A DNA stretch of 64,000 nucleotides, from NCBI RefSeq assembly GCF_001887355.1, contig NZ_MPIN01000002.1, positions 1,209,068-1,273,067 on the forward strand, given 5' to 3'. The position numbers and the translations under genes are program-made. Position 1 is the first letter of the stretch, and each line of letters begins with the position of its first letter. Positions 1-8,258 of this stretch are shown piece by piece. The DNA comes from Cystobacter ferrugineus (lineage in GTDB: Bacteria; Myxococcota; Myxococcia; Myxococcales; Myxococcaceae). Below the pieces are notes generated by a model, which saw only the letters and a list, made by a program, of their open reading frames with translations, searched no databases and was not told the origin of the DNA.

Positions 1-435
1 CTGCGTCAGTTCGTAAGCTTCGAGCGCAAAGAGGGTCTGCGGGAATCCTCGGGGGAGCTCAAGCCTGGGATTGTCGAATACCAGGACTGTCCCGGGCTGC
101 CTTGCGAGTGTCTCCGCCACCAACTCGAGCTTCTGGCTCCAAGCCCTTTTCGGAGATTTGATCTCCGGCAGAACTTGAGGGGCCAAATCATTCAGTTGGC
201 TGGCCGCGTGCAAGAGCGCGACGGCCGCCGCATCATCCCCGTTCCGGGGTATCGAAATGAAGACGACGGGTTGTTTTCTTTCTTCGGCGAGAACCCGCGC
301 CAGCTTGGCAGCCGCTGCGCTCTTGCCTGCGCTCCGCTGCCCCTTCAGCGCCAGCATTGTTGCACCGGAGCCAAGGGCCGCGCGCATCTCGGCGACGGCT
401 TCGTCGACGCCTGGTAAGGAGATCGTAGAATCCAC
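1..435 (-). CDS. P-loop NTPase, C-terminus outside window
   Basis: An open frame of 145 codons runs off the left edge. It begins at GTG 435; an in-frame TAA lies at 447-445. No ATG lies near the start, so ATG-only calling would miss it. The N-terminal residues lead into a Walker A motif, GQRSAGKS (about residues 35-42), and a Walker-B-like strand TVLVFDNP follows near residue 120. The spacing fits an AAA/STAND-type ATPase. The ATP-binding role is inferred from these motifs only. The sensor or repeat domains that would name the family lie outside the window. Confidence 0.6.
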   Translation of the reverse strand, partial: MDSTISLPGVDEAVAEMRAALGSGATMLALKGQRSAGKSAAAAKLARVLAEERKQPVVFISIPRNGDDAAAVALLHAASQLNDLAPQVLPEIKSPKRAWSQKLELVAETLARQPGTVLVFDNPRLELPRGFPQTLFALEAYELTQ

Positions 436-990
436 AGGCAGTACTTAACACAGGTGAAAGTGCAGGCGCGAACGTGAGAATCAGGCTCCGTCATATGTTC
501 GGTGCCAACAGTGCCTTGCTCGCCCATCGAGCGCGGGCGAAGCATGGGTGATGGACCGGACGGAATTTCCCTCCGCTCTCGATACGCCCAGCCCCCACCG
601 TCGAACCAGCTTCGGTCCCCGAGCGCGAGCGCATGGGTCGGATGAGGGCCCGGTTGAGGGAGGCGGGTTTGTTGCGAGAGGGCGGCGAAGGGGTCTGGCG
701 GGGCAAGAGAAGCGTGTGTCGCGTCGGGTGTATCGGCCTGTAGTTCCCTTGGGGCTCGCCCGGAGTTGCTGCACCGCTGGGACTTCGGGCCGGGAGCAGT
801 GCGAGGCCCTGGCCCGCCGTCATGGCCGCTGCCCGGGGAGCGCGCTCCCTGACGCGTCCGCGCGCGAAGCGTGCCCGGCATTGTCTTTGTTTCATGAGTC
901 CGGTGGGGAGCGCAATCCATCCACCGACGGATGGGTTCTAGCGCGCGGTGCCCCCATATAGGGCGCCCCTTTCTCGTGGAGGTCGCGCGG
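436..990. other. 555-bp gene-free interval
   Basis: This lies between the divergent NTPase and ATP-grasp genes and should hold both promoters. I could not find a convincing -35/-10 pair, repeat or small gene. The overlapping open frames here lack ribosome binding sites and recognisable protein content. Confidence 0.4.
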
Positions 991-1878
991 ATGCCCCAGA
1001 CCGAGATTCTCTTTTGCCGTCCCGTGACGGCGCAGGCGCTGGATGACCGGATGGACCTCGAGGCCGAGGCCGCGGAGGAACTCGGGATCGCCCACCACCC
1101 GGTGGTGCTCGAGGACGTGGTGGACGGGGAGTTCGAGCGGGCGCTCGAGCTGCTTCCCCAGCGGGGACGGAGGCTGCTGTACCGCGGCTGGATGCTCACG
1201 GAGGACGAGTACTCCGCCCTGTACGAGGCGCTGCTCGAGCGGGGTCACACGCTCGTGGTGTCCCCTGACGAGTACGCGGCCGCGCACTACCTGCCCAACT
1301 ACCACCCGGAGCTCCAGGACCTGGCGGTGCCCGCGCGCTGGACGTTCGGCACGGACCTGGACGAGGCCTGGGAGGCGGCGCGGGAGTTGGGGGAGGGGCC
1401 CTGGGTGCTCAAGGACCATGTGAAGTCGGTGAAGGAGCGCTGGCATCACTGCTGCTTCGTGCCCGGAGGCGCCTCCCGTGAGCGGTTCATCGAGATCTGC
1501 GAGAACCTCATCGAGGAGCGAGGGGAGCGCTTCGAGAGGGGGCTCGTCATCCGCCCCTACGTGCCGCTTCGGCGCGTCGCGCAGACGGAGGAGCGCCCGC
1601 TGCACTACGAGTTCCGTCTGTTCTTCGCCAGCGGCCGGCTCATCGCCTCCGAGGTCTACGACGACGTGGACGTGCTCAAACCGGACCTCTCGCGGTTCGC
1701 CTCCCTGGGCCGGCGGATCGACTCCCCGTTCTTCACCGCGGATGTCGCGATGCTGGAGTCCGGTGACTGGGTGGTGGTGGAGCTGGGCGATGGGGGCGTC
1801 TCCACGCTCCCGCCCCTCATGGATCCCCGTGACTTCTACCGCTCGCTCCAGGGCTCGGACCTCTGGGACGAGGGCTGA
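991..1878 (+). CDS. ATP-grasp domain protein
   Basis: This 295-aa soluble protein resembles the ATP-grasp fold (R2K-like clade) that ligates carboxylates to amines using ATP. Visible features are a Lys-bearing nucleotide-binding strand (WVLKDHVKSVKERW, about residues 136-149), an acidic/Arg strand EFRLFFASGRLIASE near residue 210, and a C-terminal EL-GDGG turn that would complete the metal/ATP site. ATG 991 was chosen because GGAGG lies 8 bases upstream (978-982); an earlier in-frame ATG at 931 has no such site. The gene converges on the PP2C gene with a 34-bp gap. The substrate cannot be inferred; in other bacteria such proteins modify peptides or ribosomal proteins. Confidence 0.75.
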   Translation: MPQTEILFCRPVTAQALDDRMDLEAEAAEELGIAHHPVVLEDVVDGEFERALELLPQRGRRLLYRGWMLTEDEYSALYEALLERGHTLVVSPDEYAAAHYLPNYHPELQDLAVPARWTFGTDLDEAWEAARELGEGPWVLKDHVKSVKERWHHCCFVPGGASRERFIEICENLIEERGERFERGLVIRPYVPLRRVAQTEERPLHYEFRLFFASGRLIASEVYDDVDVLKPDLSRFASLGRRIDSPFFTADVAMLESGDWVVVELGDGGVSTLPPLMDPRDFYRSLQGSDLWDEG

Positions 1879-1912
1879 AGACGGACGTGGAGCCCGCTCC
1901 GCTCGGAGGGGC

Positions 1913-2656
1913 TCACTCCCTCACGGAGACGAGCACCGCGGTGATGTTGTCCCGGCCTCCCAGCTCGTAGGCCTCCTCCACCAGCCGCTCGGCGAGTCCC
2001 TCTGGAGCGCCCTCGCCGAGGCGGGCCGCCAGCCGCTCCGGCCCGAGTGGCTCATAGAGCCCATCCGAGCACAGCAGGTACACGTCCCCCGCTTGGACGT
2101 CGAGCCGGCGCACGGTGGGCTCCGCGCTGTCGGTGCCCAGGGCACGGGTGATGAGGTGGCCATAGGGGCTGTCCGCGCGGGAGGCCATCTTGACGCCCGC
2201 CTGTCGCATCTCCTCGAGGATGGAGTGATCGCGTGTGAGGGACTCCAGGCAGCCCGCGCGCAGCCGGTAGAGACGGCTGTCGCCCACGTGCGCCACGGCC
2301 GCGCCCTGGGCCCCGAGGGCGAGTGCCACCACGGTCGAGCCCATCCGGTGCAGGGGCCCCTGGCGGCGGGCCCGCACGGCGCGCTGGGCGAGCCGCGTGC
2401 AGTTGAGGAGCAGATCCTCCTCGTGGCTGAGCTGGGGGTGGCGGCAGTGAGGCCAGGTGGCCTCGGGGTCCCGGACGAGGCGCTCACAGAGGCCGGAGAA
2501 GGTGTCCACCACGCACCGGCTGGCCACCTCGCCACCCGCGTATCCACCCATTCCATCGGCCACGACGAACAGGCCCAGGTCGGCCCGGCTCGTCCAGGCA
2601 TCCTCGTTGTGGGCGCGACGGCCCACATGCGTCCATCCCGCGCTGTCGATTCGCAT
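1913..2656 (-). CDS. PP2C-family serine/threonine phosphatase
   Basis: This 247-aa cytosolic phosphatase is predicted to dephosphorylate Ser/Thr-phosphoproteins and so oppose the many Hanks-type kinases of myxobacteria. All PP2C metal-site motifs are present in order: HNEDAW, VADGMGG, GSTVV, AHVGDSR, CSDGLYEPLG and GRDNIT near the C-terminus. The length is that of a stand-alone bacterial catalytic domain (Stp/PrpC type). ATG 2656 is preceded by AGGAGG with good spacing; a longer open frame reaching 3277 is read-through of non-coding DNA. No kinase gene is adjacent, so its partner is unknown. Confidence 0.92.
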   Translation of the reverse strand: MRIDSAGWTHVGRRAHNEDAWTSRADLGLFVVADGMGGYAGGEVASRCVVDTFSGLCERLVRDPEATWPHCRHPQLSHEEDLLLNCTRLAQRAVRARRQGPLHRMGSTVVALALGAQGAAVAHVGDSRLYRLRAGCLESLTRDHSILEEMRQAGVKMASRADSPYGHLITRALGTDSAEPTVRRLDVQAGDVYLLCSDGLYEPLGPERLAARLGEGAPEGLAERLVEEAYELGGRDNITAVLVSVRE

Positions 2657-2828
2657 CGGTCGTTCCTCCTGGCCGGGGACAGAGCAACGGGGAGGCCACC
2701 CGTAACCGCGCGAAACCACGGGCGTGCCTGGGGTCTCGAGTCCCCAGGGCCGCCAGGGCCTGTCCGAACGCGCCGAGGACTCCACACCCCACCCCGGCGC
2801 CGCTGCTTCCGTACACCCCAACTGCAAT

Positions 2829-2858
2829 TTGACGTCTTTATAAGATTTTTCGTACAAC
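2829..2858 (+). promoter_or_regulatory. Predicted sigma-70-type promoter
   Basis: TTGACG (2829-2834; 5/6 match to the -35 consensus) is followed after 18 bases by TACAAC (2853-2858; 4/6 match to -10). It sits in a locally AT-rich patch that stands out from its surroundings. Predicted transcription would start about 30 bases before the gene at 2896. Confidence 0.5.
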
Positions 2859-2895
2859 ATGGGTAGTCCCGATTTCTGAGAAAGTGGGGCTGACC

Positions 2896-3693
2896 ATGGA
2901 TCCCAACCTGCCACTTCGAATGCCGCCCTTCCTGCATGGCAGTTACCCCGCGGTTCGTCAGGGGGTGCGTGAGGAGGGGACGCGGTGTGGCGAGCAGTAC
3001 CGGCGGGGCGGTTGCTTTCCGGCGCTAGAGCAGATGCTGGAGGTGCCTCCCGGAGAAGTGGTGGTGGTGCACGAGCTGGCGGACTTCCAGCACGAGCGCC
3101 CGGTGTGGCGGCTGTACATGCTGGCGGATGTGCTGGGCGGGCTGTACGAGGCCTTGAGCTGGCACAATGTGTTCCCCGCGCGGGACGCGTACGAGGCGTT
3201 CTGCCGTGAGACGGCCTGGGGGGCGCTGTACTTCGCGACTTCGCCCACGGGCCCGGTGAGCGCGGAGCGCACGGCACTGCGCCTGCGGGCGCTGCTGCGC
3301 TTCTGGGAGCCCCTGCAGTCCGCGCGCTACCTCTTCAAGAGCCTCGAGGAGGTGCTCACCTTGGAGGAACTGATGAGGGCCTCCTGCGATTGGGCCATGG
3401 AGGCGTGGTGTCCGGGGGAGGAAGGCTCGGTGCTCGTGCGCCTGGAGTCGGCCGCGAAACGCATGGCCCGGGCGACCCGGGAAGACAGCCTCGAGGCCAT
3501 CCTCCGACAGATGCCCCAGGCGCTTTCGCTCGCGGGTGATTTGAAACACCGGGACGTGGTGGCCGATCCGGCATTCCAACGCGAGCGTCTCACGGCGCTC
3601 GATCCGGTGTCCTTCGAGCACGTGTCCGGTGCGTGCACGGCGGATCTGCTCGAGAAGCTGTATGACTGGGACAGGCAGCTCGGTCACCAGTAG
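2896..3693 (+). CDS. Hypothetical protein
   Basis: This 265-aa soluble protein has no recognised domain, signal peptide or membrane segment. It is rich in Leu, Glu, Arg and aromatic residues with alpha-helical character. It has several Trp-containing helices and scattered Cys residues (EEGTRCGEQYRRGGC near the N-terminus) that do not form a regular metal-binding spacing. ATG 2896 is the likely start; GTG 2884 in the same frame is an alternative and neither has a strong Shine-Dalgarno. A good promoter-like element lies 40-70 bp upstream, supporting a real, separately transcribed gene. It converges on the immunity gene. Confidence 0.65.
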   Translation: MDPNLPLRMPPFLHGSYPAVRQGVREEGTRCGEQYRRGGCFPALEQMLEVPPGEVVVVHELADFQHERPVWRLYMLADVLGGLYEALSWHNVFPARDAYEAFCRETAWGALYFATSPTGPVSAERTALRLRALLRFWEPLQSARYLFKSLEEVLTLEELMRASCDWAMEAWCPGEEGSVLVRLESAAKRMARATREDSLEAILRQMPQALSLAGDLKHRDVVADPAFQRERLTALDPVSFEHVSGACTADLLEKLYDWDRQLGHQ

Positions 3694-3740
3694 ACGGTGA
3701 CGCGGATGGCGTTGGCGCATAGGCCCTGGTTGCCCGCGCC

Positions 3741-4421
3741 CTATTGCGCTCCAGGTCGGGACTGGAGTTCATGCGGGTCCCATACGTACTTCTCGCTGGG
3801 AGTCAGCCTCAGATGAGTGAATTCATGCCGGGTGACGAAGCGCTCGAAGCGCTCGGAGACGGTCAGAACACCCTGCAGTCCCCGGGGGCGGAAGATGTCT
3901 TCTCCCTTCCAGGTGCCGGGCTCCAGGGTGAATCCATGGATGGACTCGAAGTGCGTGTAGCGGCACTCTTCACATGCGGAGGGCTGCGCGCCCTGCAGGT
4001 GGCTGTGCGCCAGGTCCACCGCTGCGCGGCCAAAGCAGGCCCTGACGAGGACGTAGTGAGGGCTCGAGGAGGGCTTGGAGCCTCGCCCTCTCCTGCGTAC
4101 CCGGAGGACCTCGACAGGGTGGAAGCCTTCGAGTCCTGTGAGTCCCTCGTCACGGAAGGACTGGGCGAAGCGCTCGGAGATGAGGAGGTCGTCTCCGGAA
4201 GCGACAATGAAATCGCCGAACGCCTCGCCATGCAGCACGAGGTTCGCGCGGTAGGGCGGGAGCCATTGCCGCATCCCGATGGGGCCTCCGCATCGCGGGC
4301 AATCGACGCCTGCTCCCAGGTTGACGGGCTCGACCACATCGACCTCGACATCATGATGCGAATGGGTTGCGCCTCTCTCCAGGACGAAAAAGCGCGAGGA
4401 GGTGGGCAGTTCAGAACCCAT
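3741..4421 (-). CDS. Double-CXXCG immunity protein (SitI6-like)
   Basis: This 226-aa protein belongs by appearance to the myxobacterial double-CXXCG paralogous family. Members are immunity partners of SitA-type lipoprotein toxins exchanged by outer-membrane exchange. The first metal-binding-type motif is CPRCGG (about residues 40-45). The second, CEEC near residue 150, is followed by Arg rather than Gly, a slight departure. ATG 4421 lies inside the end of the upstream toxin frame: the toxin's original TGA (4413-4411) overlaps the first codons of this gene. That is the tight coupling expected of a toxin/immunity pair. The frame is intact although the toxin gene is interrupted. Confidence 0.8.
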   Translation of the reverse strand: MGSELPTSSRFFVLERGATHSHHDVEVDVVEPVNLGAGVDCPRCGGPIGMRQWLPPYRANLVLHGEAFGDFIVASGDDLLISERFAQSFRDEGLTGLEGFHPVEVLRVRRRGRGSKPSSSPHYVLVRACFGRAAVDLAHSHLQGAQPSACEECRYTHFESIHGFTLEPGTWKGEDIFRPRGLQGVLTVSERFERFVTRHEFTHLRLTPSEKYVWDPHELQSRPGAQ

Positions 4422-5001
4422 GGGGGAACCTCGCACGCATCCCCGTGCGACTGTAGAGTTCTCGGAGGAATGCAATGAATTGCTCGGGAGTGGCCCGACG
4501 GTACTGCTGGAGTCAGCGGATGACTTCCTCGTCCACCTCTCGGTGCCACTCCTGGTAGCCACAGTGCGCTTGTTCATCCACGGCCCGGGTGACGAAGCGT
4601 GGGTCCCGGGGCTTGTAGTGGCCTTGGAGCGTTCGATGCTTCTCCAACTCCCTGGAGATACGCTTGGAGATGATGTGGTGTAGCTGTCCCTTGCACTCAG
4701 TGGGCTCGGAGCAATCGGTGGATGCGTCGGCTTCGGCTTTGATCGCCTCTTCCGTTTTCTGGCCGGCCTCCTGCAACACCTTGGCCTGCGTCGCAATCCG
4801 CTCCAGCTGAGTGAGGATCTCCGCCGCTTTTTTCGGCTCGCTCAGTCGCAGTGTCTCGCACGCGGTGAGCATACCCGCCTTACAGTGACACACTGTCGAC
4901 AGGTCGCCCGGTGCGCACGGAATCTGAGTGAGCAGCAGCAATATGAGCGTGAGAATGGGATTCCTCCCGAGAGCAGTGGCCCGGGTCCAGGATGGTATCA
5001 C
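4411..5001 (-). pseudogene. SitA6-like lipoprotein toxin with premature stop
   Basis: The product would be a secreted lipoprotein: a hydrophobic leader (LTLILLLLTQ), Cys, then CHCKAGMLTACE. The C-terminal region is nuclease-like, with HHIISKRISRELEKH and an HCGYQEWHREVDEE stretch resembling AHH/HNH-type polymorphic toxin tips. The frame is cut by TGA at 4515-4513. After this stop the same frame continues for 33 codons (LQQYRRATPEQF ... RARFPHGF) to a second TGA at 4413-4411 that overlaps the immunity gene. From memory of the family, the position of the stop is normally Trp, so TGG to TGA is the simplest lesion. The start is also doubtful: GTG 5001 overlaps the previous stop, while GGGAGG sits ideally spaced before an ATT codon at 4956. 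Confidence 0.7.
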
Positions 5002-5258
5002 CCCCCCAGCAGGCGATTCACCAGCTCGACGTAGCGCTGCTTCGCCATGTCGGGCGGGGTGCCCTTGAGCTTGGCCCAGGCGTCGTACTTGGCGCGGCCG
5101 GTGAAATCCATCATGCCCGGACGCGACCCCTTCACCTCGCCCTCCGTGGCCTGCTTGAAGAGGGAGTAGAGCTGGAGCAGGGTGTCGTTGTCGGGACGCT
5201 TCGTCAGCGTCTTCACCTGGACTTGTGCTTCCTGGAACCGGGCATTCAGGTCGGACAT
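4998..5258 (-). CDS. Acyl-CoA-binding protein
   Basis: This 86-aa cytosolic protein has the size and pattern of the ACBP family, which binds long-chain acyl-CoA esters and keeps them soluble for lipid metabolism. Diagnostic stretches are LLQLYSLFKQATEG and KYDAWAKLKGT, which contain the Tyr and Lys residues that contact the CoA moiety in characterised members. It spans almost exactly the length of a stand-alone ACBP. ATG 5258 gives the expected N-terminus. Its TGA overlaps the GTG at 5001 of the toxin frame, and the acetyltransferase gene begins 41 bp upstream in the same direction. Confidence 0.9.
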   Translation of the reverse strand: MSDLNARFQEAQVQVKTLTKRPDNDTLLQLYSLFKQATEGEVKGSRPGMMDFTGRAKYDAWAKLKGTPPDMAKQRYVELVNRLLGG

Positions 5259-5299
5259 GGAGACTCTCTCGGAAGAGGGGGGCGGCTGCGCCCGAGACC

Positions 5300-5881
5300 C
5301 TACCAGGAAGCCGCTTCCAGGATGCCGGTGACCTCGAACCAGGGGGGCTCGGGAAACGGATTCTCCTCGATGCGCATCCCCAGCCGGCGCATCACGTCGA
5401 GCGAGGCGGTGTTGTCCCGCTGGGTCCCCGCCAGGATCCGGCCCAGCTTCAAGTGGTCGAAGGCATGGGCCACCAGCGCGCGAGCCGCTTCCGTGGCGTA
5501 GCCCCGCCGCTGCCAGGCGGGTGCCGTTGCCCAGAACAGCCCGACCTCCGCGGAGAAGCGCGAGCCTTCCACTCTTCCAAAAGAGGGCAACTGCCCGAAG
5601 GGAGCCAGCAATGGCACGAGGCCCACCAGCCCCACGAACTGGCCGCTCTCCTTGAGCTCGACCGCCCGTTCTCCATAGGGGGGCTGGTACAGCCGCGCGA
5701 GCTGCTCGTAGTTGCGCACGGTCCACTCCAACCACTCGCGGCGCCGCGTCAGGTTCTCGTCCTCGCTCACCGACTTGTCCGCCCAGTCGATGTCGACGTA
5801 GAGCCGATGGCAGTCGTTGAGATCCTCCATCCGCAGCGGGCGGATCCGCATCCTCTTCGTTTCCAACGTGGGCAGGTGCAT
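5300..5881 (-). CDS. RimJ/RimL-type GNAT N-acetyltransferase
   Basis: This 193-aa cytosolic protein should transfer an acetyl group from acetyl-CoA to a protein N-terminus or small amine. It opens with the typical strand ETKRMRIRPLRMEDL. It carries the acetyl-CoA pyrophosphate loop QRRGYATEA (about residues 125-133) and the C-terminal NTASLDVMRRLGM helix characteristic of the RimJ/RimL branch. The start at ATG 5881 lacks a strong ribosome binding site but no better start exists. It probably shares a transcript with the acyl-CoA-binding protein gene. The substrate cannot be read from sequence. Confidence 0.85.
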   Translation of the reverse strand: MHLPTLETKRMRIRPLRMEDLNDCHRLYVDIDWADKSVSEDENLTRRREWLEWTVRNYEQLARLYQPPYGERAVELKESGQFVGLVGLVPLLAPFGQLPSFGRVEGSRFSAEVGLFWATAPAWQRRGYATEAARALVAHAFDHLKLGRILAGTQRDNTASLDVMRRLGMRIEENPFPEPPWFEVTGILEAASW

Positions 5882-5983
5882 GGCGTTTCGGGCCCTCGGA
5901 GTGGCACGTGTGAAATCAAGCGGCGAACATCATGGACGGCTCCTGGCTTGTCCAGCCCCGTGCTCACGGGCGAGGACCCGGTC

Positions 5984-6637
5984 ATGACCTTCTCCCTTTC
6001 CCCCGTGCGCGGCCTGCTGCTGCTGGTTTGGCTGGTGGCTCCCTCGAGCGCCCTGGCCCAGGAGCCCTCCCGGTTGATGCGTCCGGGGCAGCTCGAGGTG
6101 CACGCCGAAGGGGGACTCTCGTTCATCCCTCCCTCCTTCGAGGCCGGTGCCAGCACGGAAGTCGGCGTGGTCGGGCTCGGCCCTGGAACGCTCTCCGTGG
6201 GCGCGCAGCTCGGCCTCCGGCAATGTCTGCTCGCGTGCTCGCTCTCCGGCGTCCTGGCCCTGGAGCGGATCTCGACCCGGGATGTCCACGTCCTCGGCCG
6301 CCTGGGCTATCACTTCTCCTGGCCGGGCAAGAGCCGGGGCAAGGTGGACCTCCATGGCGTCCTGCTCGGGGGGGTGATGGAGGCGCGCCTCCTCCGCGAT
6401 GCTCCGGAGTTCCGGTACGAGGGGCGGGGCCGCGGCCTGGCCTTCGGTCTCGGCGTGGGCGGCAACTACTTCCTCTCGCCGAGGTTCTTCGTGGGCTGCG
6501 AGGCCCGGCTCCGCTTCGCCTCCGGCCTCTACGACCTCGCCCTCACCCGAGGCACGTACGCCTTCACCCAGGAGGATCGCCAGTGGGTCCGCCTGGGCCT
6601 CGGCACCGTGTTCTCCGCGGGAGTCCGGTTGTTCTGA
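5984..6637 (+). CDS. Outer-membrane beta-barrel protein
   Basis: This 217-aa exported protein has an N-terminal signal peptide (hydrophobic core LLLLVWLVAP, likely cleavage after SALA). The mature part consists of alternating hydrophobic/polar strands rich in Gly, Arg and aromatics. It ends in Phe (GVRLF), the C-terminal signature recognised by the BAM complex. The length suits an 8-10-stranded barrel of the OmpA/OmpX-like class. ATG 5984 is chosen because the signal peptide begins immediately after it; the frame is open far upstream without meaning. The function is unknown. Confidence 0.72.
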   Translation: MTFSLSPVRGLLLLVWLVAPSSALAQEPSRLMRPGQLEVHAEGGLSFIPPSFEAGASTEVGVVGLGPGTLSVGAQLGLRQCLLACSLSGVLALERISTRDVHVLGRLGYHFSWPGKSRGKVDLHGVLLGGVMEARLLRDAPEFRYEGRGRGLAFGLGVGGNYFLSPRFFVGCEARLRFASGLYDLALTRGTYAFTQEDRQWVRLGLGTVFSAGVRLF

Positions 6638-6649
6638 CGGGCGCTGGCG

Positions 6650-8101
6650 TCACCGCTGGGAGGATGTGGTGCCCTCCGGCAGCGCGAGCTGCTCCAGCCG
6701 TGCGTCCGCCAGGTTGTAGGCGGGCAGGTGGAACGCGCTCGTGGCGATGGCGGCCTCGAAGTGCCGCCGTGCCTCGTTCCGGTCGGGGGAGCCGGAGCGG
6801 CCAGGGAGCACGCCCGAGAGGGCCGCCTCGCCCAGGAGGTAGTGGGCCTGGCAGTTCTGGATGCGCTCCTGGTGATCGTCGGCGTTCTTCGCCGCCGCCC
6901 ACAGGGCCTGTTCATCCAACTCGCCCAGCAGATAGCGAGCCACGGGCAGCGGCCACGCGGCCGTGGGGTGCGAGGCCGTGAAGGCCTTCAGGTCCGCGGT
7001 GGACTCGGGGCTGGGGGCAATCACATGGCGCAGCAGCCGGACCCCCATGTCCTCCGGTTGTTTCTCCTGGAGCCGGGCCAGGGCCGCATCCACGCGCTCG
7101 GGCTGGTCCGCGACGGCCACCGTGTAGAGGCGGCTCGTCTCCAGGTTCGCATTCTGTTGCGACAGGGGCTCGAGCACCTTGGCGGCCTCCGCCCGGTTGC
7201 CCAGGGCCAGCCAGGCGCGGCCCAGGAGGAGCCGCGAGTCCGTCTCATCGGGAACGCGGCGGACGACGTCCGAGAGCAGCTCCACCGCGGCTTGGGGCTT
7301 GCCCTGGAGCAGGAAGCCACGCGCCAGTCCCGCGCTGAAGAAGGCTTCCTTGTAGAGAGCGGCACTCGAAGGAGGGGAGGAGGCTTGCGCGGCCACCTCG
7401 GCCAGCGCGGCCCGGTAGCGCTGCTCGGTGAGCACGCCATCACGCGTCAGTCGGCCCAGCATGCCCCAGCGCCGGTGGATGATGTCGCTGTTCCAGTCCA
7501 CCCAGTCCTTGGGTTCGCGGACGACGAGCACCTCGAGCGTCTGGCGCACCTCGGTGGGCCGGTTCCTCATCATCTGAGGCAGGAGGGATTCCTCCAGGAG
7601 GTACTGCGCGACACGCAGCGCGTCCAACTCGCGAGCCTCGCGCTGCGCCGGGTCCGCCAGTGTGTACTCCATGGGCCAGGTTCCATGGGGCGCGTTCACG
7701 GTCCGCTCGAAGCCTTGCAGGCGCACCGACAGCTTGCCGTTCTCCAGCGACACCTCGCCCCAGAACAGCTCATCCACTTTCGCGCTCTGGGCGAGCGCGG
7801 AAGCCTGCTCGGCACTGGTGGGCGGCTGGACGTCGGGGTGCACCACCACGATGGGGGTGCCCGGCGTCAGGGTGGCGAGTGCCTGTTCGATGAGGGATTG
7901 CTGCGTCTTCGCCTCGGCCGCGGCCTCGGGGGACGTGGGGCGTAAGGGGAGCAGGCCCACCACGTAGGGGGTGTCACCCTTCGAGGCGGAGGACGAGGCC
8001 GTGGGGATCGCCGGGCCACGATGCGCGGCGCAGGCGGTGGCGAGGCTTACCAACAAGATGCTCTGGAGCAGGAGGAGACTCGGGGCGGGGCGCGTGGACA
8101 T
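6650..8101 (-). CDS. TPR-containing probable lipoprotein
   Basis: This 483-aa envelope protein has an N-terminal export signal whose hydrophobic core ends LATAC, a plausible but not perfect lipobox. An N-terminal domain with a GTPIVVVHPDVQ strand is followed by helical repeats typical of tetratricopeptide arrays, for example AVELLSDVVRRVPDETDSRLLLGRAWLALGN near residues 280-310 (given here as landmarks of one repeat). A scaffold role in the periplasm is inferred from the repeats. The start ATG 8101 is followed directly by the signal sequence. It faces the outer-membrane protein gene convergently and the PfpI gene divergently. Confidence 0.72.
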   Translation of the reverse strand: MSTRPAPSLLLLQSILLVSLATACAAHRGPAIPTASSSASKGDTPYVVGLLPLRPTSPEAAAEAKTQQSLIEQALATLTPGTPIVVVHPDVQPPTSAEQASALAQSAKVDELFWGEVSLENGKLSVRLQGFERTVNAPHGTWPMEYTLADPAQREARELDALRVAQYLLEESLLPQMMRNRPTEVRQTLEVLVVREPKDWVDWNSDIIHRRWGMLGRLTRDGVLTEQRYRAALAEVAAQASSPPSSAALYKEAFFSAGLARGFLLQGKPQAAVELLSDVVRRVPDETDSRLLLGRAWLALGNRAEAAKVLEPLSQQNANLETSRLYTVAVADQPERVDAALARLQEKQPEDMGVRLLRHVIAPSPESTADLKAFTASHPTAAWPLPVARYLLGELDEQALWAAAKNADDHQERIQNCQAHYLLGEAALSGVLPGRSGSPDRNEARRHFEAAIATSAFHLPAYNLADARLEQLALPEGTTSSQR

Positions 8102-8258
8102 GCCCTGCTTTCTACCCGTGGCCAGAACCCGTCGGAAGTTGTCGTTTCGGCCACTCGCGGGGGAGGGCTGGTCCAGGCTTAATCCCAAGCATCCCGGCGC
8201 CCTGGTGAAGCCAGACAGTCCATCGGGCACGGCCATGACCCATGAAAGGGAACGCGAA

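Noticed and set aside
2657-3277. N-terminal extension of the PP2C ORF
   Set aside because: It overlaps the plus-strand hypothetical gene and a promoter; AGGAGG before ATG 2656 gives the normal PP2C start.
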